The notes below the pieces were generated by a model. That model searched no databases. It saw nothing but the letters and a program-made list of their open reading frames with translations, and was not told where the DNA came from. From assembly GCA_918026815.1 (NCBI GenBank), contig CAKJVC010000148.1:558001-622000 (forward strand): a stretch of 64,000 nucleotides of DNA, written 5' to 3'. The DNA comes from Chalara sp. BL73 (taxonomy: Eukaryota > Ascomycota > Leotiomycetes > Helotiales). The first letter of the stretch is position 1; each line of letters opens with the position of its first letter. The position numbers were made by a program, and so were the translations under genes. Shown here piece by piece: positions 57,550-64,000 of the stretch.

Positions 57550-60240
57550 TGCACTGAAAAATACCAACACTTCCCAATCATCACCTGTCGGATCCTTCTC
57601 CGGGCGATTATCCTCAGGCCAGAGTTCACGACGAAGTTTCATTGCCATGTTCAGAAGAATGTTCGATTCGTCTTCATTGTCTGGTTGCCCTCCAGCTAGG
57701 AGTGTCCGTCAAAGCTTCCAAGAGGCACGAGCAGCCCATGGCCTGTACCAAGGTATGTCGCTAGCGAACGTCAGCACACTCTCGAGTAATCCTCTGTTAG
57801 CAAATGTCAGTGAGAAAGCCTAAGGCGTGCGCGTGGAGAGCGAACTGAGCAGTCTGATAATTTTGCCTTGAAATTCGAAACTGGTAAGACAGTAATGCGC
57901 TTGGGGAGACCAGTGTCAGTGCTTGCCGGTAGATTGGTCGAGAAGAGAGACAGCTCTCCTGTTGAAATCATAAGCTTTATCTAGTTTACCTAGCACGTGG
58001 CAGATATTTGACATAACATTAAGAATGCCTCTAGTGCTGGATTCTGATAGCTCAAGACTATCAGAACTGGAATGATAGGACAAACACTTACTCTAGAGTT
58101 TTAGTAACGTCTGAGCCCAACTTCTCCTGTAACTCTTTAAGAATCGGAGATAGATGTGAACACCCGACTTCAGGATCACCAGAACAAGCCGAAACCGGCG
58201 CCCAATTCACCCATGGTAAGGGGAATGAGACCTGCCCAGGTTTAGTAACTTGCCGAATCGTTTCGCAGGACATGGCCCACGACTTTTCAGCTTCTTCCTG
58301 GTTTGCTAATCTCATCAGAGATATCCCATATTCATTATAACCCATTGGCAGAGTGTTAATATCAGTTTGTTCCTGGTACTTTTCGATACGTTCAACCAGT
58401 AGCTCGATCCATTTCTCGGTACTTGAGACTGGGAGATTACGAAGGTAGTCGCTTATTTGCGTGGCAATGATGCCTTGATAGCGATCATACAAATGGCGTA
58501 TCTCATCCAGATGGAACATCTCTCGTTCACCGAGTCTATGGAGTACTACGATCATGACACAAAAATGTTCCAAGAGACGCCGGTTCCAGGCTTGACGAAA
58601 CAGCAAGCCTTGCTTCAATTTGGAATATCAAAATTCTTCTACCGAACGCCACTGCTCTCCTTCGTGTTCTCTCTATTCTCAATGGAGATTTGATACCAGA
58701 AGACGTCCTAACGACTGCCGGAAAGAACTCAAACCTGAAAACTATCCGAAGGACAAGATTGAATACTTTGAAGCTCAACAAGCAAGCCCTCATGCAGTCA
58801 TCTCTGATCACGCGTAATGCCGAGCTCGGGTTCCTTAGGATCCACCGTCTTGTTCGAGAAGCTGTGCGGTAGGGATACAAAGACTTTGCGGGACACATCT
58901 AATGCTGCAATAGCGCTTATATTCGGTGTTTGGCCATTCCTCGACGAGACAGGCTTGAACAGGACTGGCCGCCTCCGCAAAGTTCAACGGTACTTCTCCC
59001 AGGTCACAATGTTGCGGCCTATCCTAGGATTCAAGACTGTGAAAGCTCTCGAGCCTAACGTAGACGTTGCAGTTCTCTTCAACGAAGCATCATGGTAGTT
59101 TTCTCGCTAAATCTACTACGTATATTATCATCATCTAACTTCTATTTTAGGTACCTCTTTCTCGACACAGTCAATTGGGATATAGCAGAATCCTATGCTA
59201 CGTTATCACAGTCAGTACTGGAAACAAAGAGGAGAACCATGGACGATAACCTTTCCAGCAAGCTCCTTGCTGACAGCTATCGCAAGAGGCAATCCGCCAC
59301 GCCGGCCAGCTATTTACATGCATGTCGATTTGCTGCCTAGCTCAGATTCCCGATGAGAAACCTTTTACAACAGACCTCCAGCAGCTTCGTTTGACATTAC
59401 AGGAAGACCAAGTCCTATAAGATCGGCCAAATTAAGTTGTTTGGCCAGTGGATTTCTGCTAGTAATTATGATAGATCCAGCTCTGCAGATGGGTGTGATG
59501 TCGTATAGGAGATCAGCTACATCTATGTTATCAAATACCACCAACCAGGTCGGACTTGTGTCGTCTGCATTAGTGCCTGGTTCAAGCGTACGAACAGGGT
59601 TTACCAGCCATGCTTCAACCATGTCCCTCGTTGCCTCAGGGACCTCTTTCAGAGCCTCTTCCTCACTTTGAAGGCCAAGTTTGATGGCGATATTTCGAAA
59701 GCCAGCTTCCAGCTTCGCTTTATCGGCGTTGTCTTCTCAGAATATCGCATCAAATCTCGCTTTCTGAATATGGATATACTCAATAGCGATCTCTGACTTT
59801 CCCAAGCCTCCAAAGCCGCAAAGAGCGAAAACATTCAGTCCAGGAGCGTGATTGGTTTCGACCTCAGAGTCGTTCGAGTCCAATAGCAAAAGAATTTTGT
59901 GCATTTTCTCAAGAACATCGTCCTGCCATAGAAGTTCCGGTTTCTATTTTGCTGGAGATAACATGGAAGAAGTAGCGACTTAGGTGGCATAGAAATGAAA
60001 GGCATGTGTGTCTGCTTGAACTTAGCATATGGTAATTGTCAGTCTCGCAATGAATGCAGCCTGCCTTGGATTTCTTTTAGTGTTTCATGTATATCACTTG
60101 CTGTATCAGAGAGCTCGCCTACGATTTTGAGTCATGCGTAAACTAATTTGACGACTTCAATTCCAGCCCCTGGTGCCTTTATAGGGTATTGGACGAGACT
60201 CCCGAAGAGTGGTTTCCATGAAGAACAAACGGAAGTTCAC
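57550..60240 (-). pseudogene. Decayed NLR (coiled coil, NB-ARC, TPR) gene with inverted core
   Basis: Read on the minus strand, the N-terminus is a helical domain (GAGIEVVKLVYA, stop at 60132-60134, LKIVGELSDTASDIHETLKE). Then come PELLWQDDVLEKMHKIL and the P-loop CGFGGLGKSEIAIEYIHIQK (59820 down). A TGA at 59737-59739 sits where Trp is expected (FDAIF then EDNADKAKLEAG). Walker B follows (WLVVFDNIDV, near 59540) with ICRAGSIIITSRNPLAKQL. NB-ARC sequence stops near 59345. The next expected part is found on the plus strand at about 58450-59345. The later TPR region resumes on the minus strand below 58450 (MGYNEYGISLMRLANQEEAE), continues with ILNVMSNICHVLGKLDKAYD and ends in a typical C-terminus (RRELWPEDNRPEKDPTGDDW). 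Fungal NLR-like proteins act in non-self recognition and programmed cell death. Confidence 0.6.
58450..59345 (+). other. Inverted internal segment of the NLR pseudogene
   Basis: Plus-strand frames encode the part of an NLR that should sit between NB-ARC and the later TPRs: AIIQMAYLIQMEHLSFTESM, YYDHDTKMFQETPVPGLTKQ, then after a frame change near 58617 LLRVLSILNGDLIPEDVL and LGFLRIHRLVREAVR. A TAG at 58870 and a frame change follow, then AAIALIFGVWPFLDETGLNR and VAVLFNEASW. The Trp codon is completed over a plus-oriented 56-nt intron (59095-59150, CTAAC branch, TTTTAG acceptor) to YLFLDTVNWDIAESYATLSQ. The intron orientation shows that this strand was once the coding strand of the segment. 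Breakpoints are placed to about 20 bp by where protein similarity changes strand; no clear inverted repeats are visible there. Confidence 0.58.
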
Positions 60241-60656
60241 CATGCGACGTTTGAACGCCAAATAGCTCTTCGCTGTCTAATTTGATGGTAGCATGTGAGC
60301 GGTCTACGAGCTATGGTTTCTTGGACCAGCTGTTCATGTTACCCCTCAGAGAATGGCGGAACAGTTTACCAGCTTTTCCGTCAAGCAAAAACGTCCAAAA
60401 GGACCGGTGTCCCGTACCTTTGTAGTAGCGCGCTTGTAGACGGATATTGGGATTCGGATATTCAGATTGCCGAATCTTTTACAAACGTCCGCAAGTAGGT
60501 CTAGATTCTCTTCACGCAATGTATCATTGAAATCCTCTCTGGAAGCATTTCGAAATCAACCGTCGGTTCTCCCACCTTTCATAATCGATTGTGGTGAGAT
60601 GTGGAGTCCCAAGAAATACAATACCAAATAGAGCATTGCTAATTGCTTAATAGTCG

Positions 60657-61290
60657 CGGTGGGCAAGATAAAGTGCTTGTTTGAGCCCGACGCCACCGTA
60701 GGCCTTAAGCAAGTCAACCTATTCCTTGATAACGGTGCCTATGCGGCACATGCATTGATGGATGTCGTGAAGAGAGGGAGGCCGGAACAGGTCGAAGTCT
60801 TAGCCCACAAAGCTGATCAGGTGCATCTACTAAACTCTATCTCAGGCTGTATATCAACAGGATATTATGATTGCCAAAATCCTGCTTGCGAGCGGTGTCA
60901 GCTGTGACTTCGAAGAAAACAATCAACCTCATTTCGGTATCTATAGGGGTTAATTTGACGTTCCTGGCCAGTTTCCTTTTGTCAACCCTGCCAGGGTTTA
61001 CGGTGCAGAAGCCGCCAGGCTTGTACCCCTATTAGTACACGCGGTTAATCTGGGTAACGCAGCCCTGGCTCAGTTGCTTGTCGCTCATAAGGCCGGTGTT
61101 AATGTTGGTTACCATGACCCTCAACCAACATAGTCAAATATGTATTGCGGACGGCCCGTGCAATTAGCTATGAACTATGGGCTTGGAATATCACAATATT
61201 GTTCGTTTGTTATTTGAAGCTGGCGCAGATATTTATCTTCGATATGCTGTCTGGCGATATCATGAGTACCCGTCCCCGAGACGCAAGTTA
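60657..61290 (+). pseudogene. Ankyrin-repeat gene remnant
   Basis: Plus-strand frames carry ankyrin-like units broken by stops and shifts: VGLKQVNLFLDNGAYAAHAL, MDVVKRGRPEQVEVLAHKAD, then in another frame ILLASGVSCDFEENN, then VPLLVHAVNLGNAALAQLLV with AHKAGVNVGYHDPQPT and a TAG. The last unit is GRPVQLAMNYGL and, after a further shift, IVRLLFEAGADIYLRYAV. At least three lesions are present. It lies tail-out from the NLR pseudogene and may have been a separate gene. Confidence 0.45.
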
Positions 61291-62880
61291 CACCTCGGAG
61301 TCTTAGTTGCCTAGTAGCAGCTGCAAGCAAGGCCGATAAGAATACTATTCATCGGCAAGATCAAGCGAAACCAGCATCCATCAATAACCCTGAATATGTA
61401 CATGGGATTTGGAAGCGGCGTAAATCTTATAGGTGCCGGATCTGAGCCACGGACTAATTTCTCGTCCAGAGTCTTGCTCGTCTAATAAGGGGTTGCTTGG
61501 CAGAATAATTGGTATTTAAAGCTACCTCTTTTTCCCAATTTATTAATAAATTCATTAAAAGACTCCGTGTGAGAGCTTCAATACCTGTAAGTATTCGGTG
61601 AGAAACTGAATTAAAGATGGGCACAACATAGCTGCACCGGGCAGATTTGCAGTGTCTCTAATAAGGGGCAGTAATTTGTAGACAAAAACGCTCTGTCTTC
61701 TCGCCAAAGCCGCCCACACTCCATAAGGTACCAAGAAGCGACTCTGGCAGTGAGCTTTGTCTCCATGGGGGAACTTCAAAGGTCTCTCGAGGAAGGCGTC
61801 AAAGGGTTCGCAGTCTCAACCTAAAAATCAACGACCAGGTCTCGATGAAGATTTGGGAGATATACCAATGTCAGAATACAAATCGGCAGTCACAAGCGAT
61901 CTGTAAAACTACCTTAATAGTTTGGCGGTTACAATACCAACAGAAGATGTTAGAAGAGAATAGTGCAAAGCTACTTGATTGATGCCAATAAGAAAACGCA
62001 GGCAGAATAATTTCGACTGAAGAAAGGCGTTGTTAAACTGTTGAGACAAGGCCAAAACATCGACCCAGCGGAGCGGCGATCGTGCGAAAATGATGCTATG
62101 ATAGTGGATAGCCACAAGCACGGAAAACTGCCAACCACTAGGTAGCCACCACATGAGGCTACGGCAAGTTCTATTAAGCGTGCGGCTCTTGTTATCCACA
62201 GCACCTTTCCTAATCTAATTCTACCACCTTATTACATAGCTCCATTCTCCCTTAACACGAACATGTCTTGCAGTGTTAATCTTTTTGATCACAAAACAAC
62301 TGTCAATTTCGAAAATATCTATCGAAGAACTATACCAAAGGAAGCCATTTTCATCAAGAAATTAAAATAAGGCTAGCTATGAACACAGGTTTTATAGAAG
62401 GATGAGGTGTTCTCACTCTGGAAAAAAAGTTTAATTTGAGTTAGAAGGTACCAAGTTCTGCGAAATGTAGATAGCAATGATTACCTAATACATCCAGTTG
62501 CCGACTTTGCCTAAGATGGTAGCGGTGTTTTGAAGGAGAGTTTGTGAAGTATTGACTGTCCCGAATGAAAGTGTCTGAAGTTCTCTCTAATATCGGAGAA
62601 GGTGTGGCTTATTTATTGAAGTGCTAACTACTAATATATAAACCTTTTCGCTTTTTTACACGGCATTCCAATGAATTCATCCTGAGCCCAAATGTGGAGG
62701 TAAAGAGGCACATTAACAAGTTAGGAAATAGACTATATTTCAAGACTACTACGCAATTCCCCGAACCCCCTGCACCTTCTTTCCTGTGAAAGTCCGTAAC
62801 TTCCATATACAACTCTCAGAGACACAATGTGGCACATCCATTCATGTGTCACAATAGTGGAAAATGCTAGTTAGCTGCCC
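61291..62880. other. Gene-poor stretch with a possible minus-strand remnant
   Basis: On the minus strand near 61805-61555 a protein-like frame reads FDAFLERPLKFPHGDKAHCQ and continues LPLIRDTANLPGAAMLCP, ending with a stop at 61555. It has no start or partner exons and no recognised domain. The rest shows nothing supported. Confidence 0.25.
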
Positions 62881-63114
62881 TTAAGGACAGCCCATGCAGC
62901 CATTCTGAGAATGGTAAGTGCTTCTGAAATTCACTCTGGGGTAGGAGTTTCTTACGCAACAAGCAACAACATACCCCTGGTCGCATGTGCAGCAGCCTCT
63001 GCCTGAACAGGCTCTCGTCTCAAGGGTTCCGATGAGGTGTTCATTGACCTCTACTGCTGCCCCCATAATAGTGGCTGCCAGTGTGACAAGGAGTGCAAGG
63101 GAAATGAGCTTCAT
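62881..63114 (-). CDS. Compact cysteine-rich secreted protein, optional intron
   Basis: The ATG at 63114 opens a clear signal peptide (MKLISLALLVTLAATIMGAA) and a short propeptide-like stretch (VEVNEHLIGTLETR). A cysteine-dense tail follows: C-x4-CC-x-C-x7-CC. Two readings are possible. Spliced (intron 62955-62905, GTAAGA donor, CTTAC branch, CTCAG acceptor, 51 nt, phase 0) gives 60 aa ending NGCMGCP, with eight cysteines in about 25 residues. Unspliced, the same frame stays open and gives 77 aa with the same eight cysteines and a 16-residue insert. A TATAAAA box lies 131 nt upstream. No family is recognised; metal binding or a disulfide-stabilised secreted peptide are both possible. Confidence 0.65.
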   Translation of the reverse strand: MKLISLALLVTLAATIMGAAVEVNEHLIGTLETRACSGRGCCTCDQGYVVACCVRNSYPRVNFRSTYHSQNGCMGCP

Positions 63115-63244
63115 GGTGTTCAGTAAAGGTATATTGGGGATCGTTCGACTTTTTTTCCCAAGTCTTGCTTTTTGTAAGTATGGTTTGCTTGGAAGAGGAG
63201 TGTGGTAGTTGATATCTATCCAGGACACGCAGGACGGACGGACG

Positions 63245-63251
63245 TTTTATA
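63245..63251 (-). promoter_or_regulatory. TATA box of the cysteine-rich secreted protein gene
   Basis: TATAAAA on the minus strand, 131 nt upstream of the ATG at 63114, with a pyrimidine-rich leader between. The distance fits fungal promoters with long leaders. Confidence 0.5.
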
Positions 63252-63801
63252 GACTTTGAAAGGAGCTATGACGGGGTTTCTGAATCTACCCCTCCTCTAC
63301 GGAAGTACAGTGGTGAAGTATCCGAATAGTGCTAGACCTGATTTTGAACCTTTCTGCTGCTACAATATGCCCCCAGTTAATACAATTGAGTTTTGGCTAC
63401 GTAATACAGAAAGATGTAACTTACCTTTGAAAGAATAAAAGAAAGATTCCGGGTTTTGTCAATAGGGGTCAGCGGGCATAACCATGCCTTGTCTCGTATA
63501 GTAATTAATTCCCTCCTTTAAACTCTAAATTATTAGCTAGAAACACGTAAAAAGTTAAACGGGAAAGGGGATACTACCTCCTTAGCTTTAACCTTCGAGC
63601 TACTATCCAGTTATTCCCACTTCTCCTTGGCGTGAGCCAGGCAGTTTGGCAGGCTTATTTGTCCCAACTGTCAAATTGGAGTTTGAGCCATACCACACCG
63701 ACTAATAAAAACTACATACCATTGTCAATTCCCTTTGCAGTCGCCTTTACGTCCATATTAACAGTTATACTAGTCTTTTGGACGTTATAAGCACATTATC
63801 A

Positions 63802-64000
63802 ATGGCTGCTAGCATCCCTTATACCCGGAAGCCAACAACCGATATTTTTACAAACGACACCTCAATCAATCGCAGGGAATGCCAACGTAAAGTACCAATG
63901 AGAGTTCTCGCACTCGGTCTTGGGCGTACTGGGACAGTTTGTAAGTTGCTGCGCCTTGGAATTATGGTAATCAGTGACTAATGTTTAATCTAGCTTTACG
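63802..64000 (+). CDS. P-loop sulfotransferase-like protein, 5' end only
   Basis: The ATG at 63802 starts MAASIPYTRKPTTDIFTNDT. It is followed by VPMRVLALGLGRTGTV, a P-loop-like PSB motif seen at the start of fungal sulfotransferase-family (Sulfotransfer_4) proteins. Exon 1 ends at 63940; the 53-nt intron (GTAAGT donor, CTAAT branch, TCTAG acceptor at 63993) leads to exon 2, which reads S-L before the window ends. The join gives GRTGTVSL, as expected for this motif. The rest of the gene lies outside the window, so substrate and completeness are unknown. Confidence 0.6.

Noticed and set aside
58088..58618. A single 176-aa minus-strand protein starting at 58618
   Set aside because: Its first 55 residues are antisense to convincing plus-strand NLR sequence; only the part below about 58450 looks truly minus-coding.
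1..64000. CRISPR arrays, bacterial operons, ribosome binding sites, viral or retroelement polyproteins
   Set aside because: No repeat-spacer arrays, and no reverse transcriptase, integrase or capsid-like frames were seen; the gene structure is eukaryotic.

Overview
The window looks like nuclear DNA of a filamentous ascomycete (Pezizomycotina). The genes have many short introns (about 40-60 nt) with GTRAGT-like donors, CTAAC/CTGAC branch points and YAG acceptors. Protein families typical of this group are present: a PTH11-like rhodopsin-domain protein, a DUF4360 secreted protein, a Zn2Cys6 regulator, an AIM6-type protein, NACHT/NB-ARC-TPR remnants and small cysteine-rich secreted proteins. A plant-associated or saprotrophic leotiomycete is my guess; the sequence alone does not prove it. 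All exon models come from reading splice sites and frames by eye.

Layout. 1-8 kb: a small secreted protein, the RNA polymerase III subunit RPC4, a secreted aspartic protease and a decayed secreted-protein gene. 8.8-16.9 kb: a group that could act on plant phenolics, namely an FAD monooxygenase of the salicylate hydroxylase type, a tannase/feruloyl esterase, an HpcH/HpaI aldolase and a dienelactone-hydrolase-like/SnoaL-like two-domain protein. Inside this group sit a MITE-like hairpin and a secreted protein made of two tandem six-cysteine modules. 17-26 kb: a decayed WW-domain gene, a CCDC137-like nucleolar protein, an AIM6-like phosphodiesterase-fold protein and a CYP7/CYP8-like P450. 26-35.7 kb: a 2010-residue TFIIIC B-block subunit (TFC3-like), an F-box-like protein and a small coiled-coil gene. 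38-49.7 kb: a Nudix hydrolase, a broken Zn2Cys6 regulator, DNA ligase IV, choline sulfatase, a C21 homopolymer and a DUF4360 secreted protein.

49.7-64 kb is mostly accessory DNA. It holds a long gene-free stretch, a PTH11-like membrane protein, then a graveyard of decayed genes. The main one is an NLR-type (coiled coil, NB-ARC, TPR) pseudogene whose central 0.9 kb reads on the opposite strand, as if inverted in place. An ankyrin-repeat pseudogene, a compact cysteine-rich secreted protein and the 5' end of a P-loop/sulfotransferase-like gene follow.

How the genes fit together. RPC4 and TFC3 both serve RNA polymerase III transcription but are 22 kb apart, so their linkage is probably chance. 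The 8.8-16.9 kb enzymes are the best candidate for a functional cluster: release of phenolic acids, ring hydroxylation, and later-stage hydrolase and aldolase chemistry. The cysteine-rich secreted proteins and the protease suggest interaction with a host or competitor.
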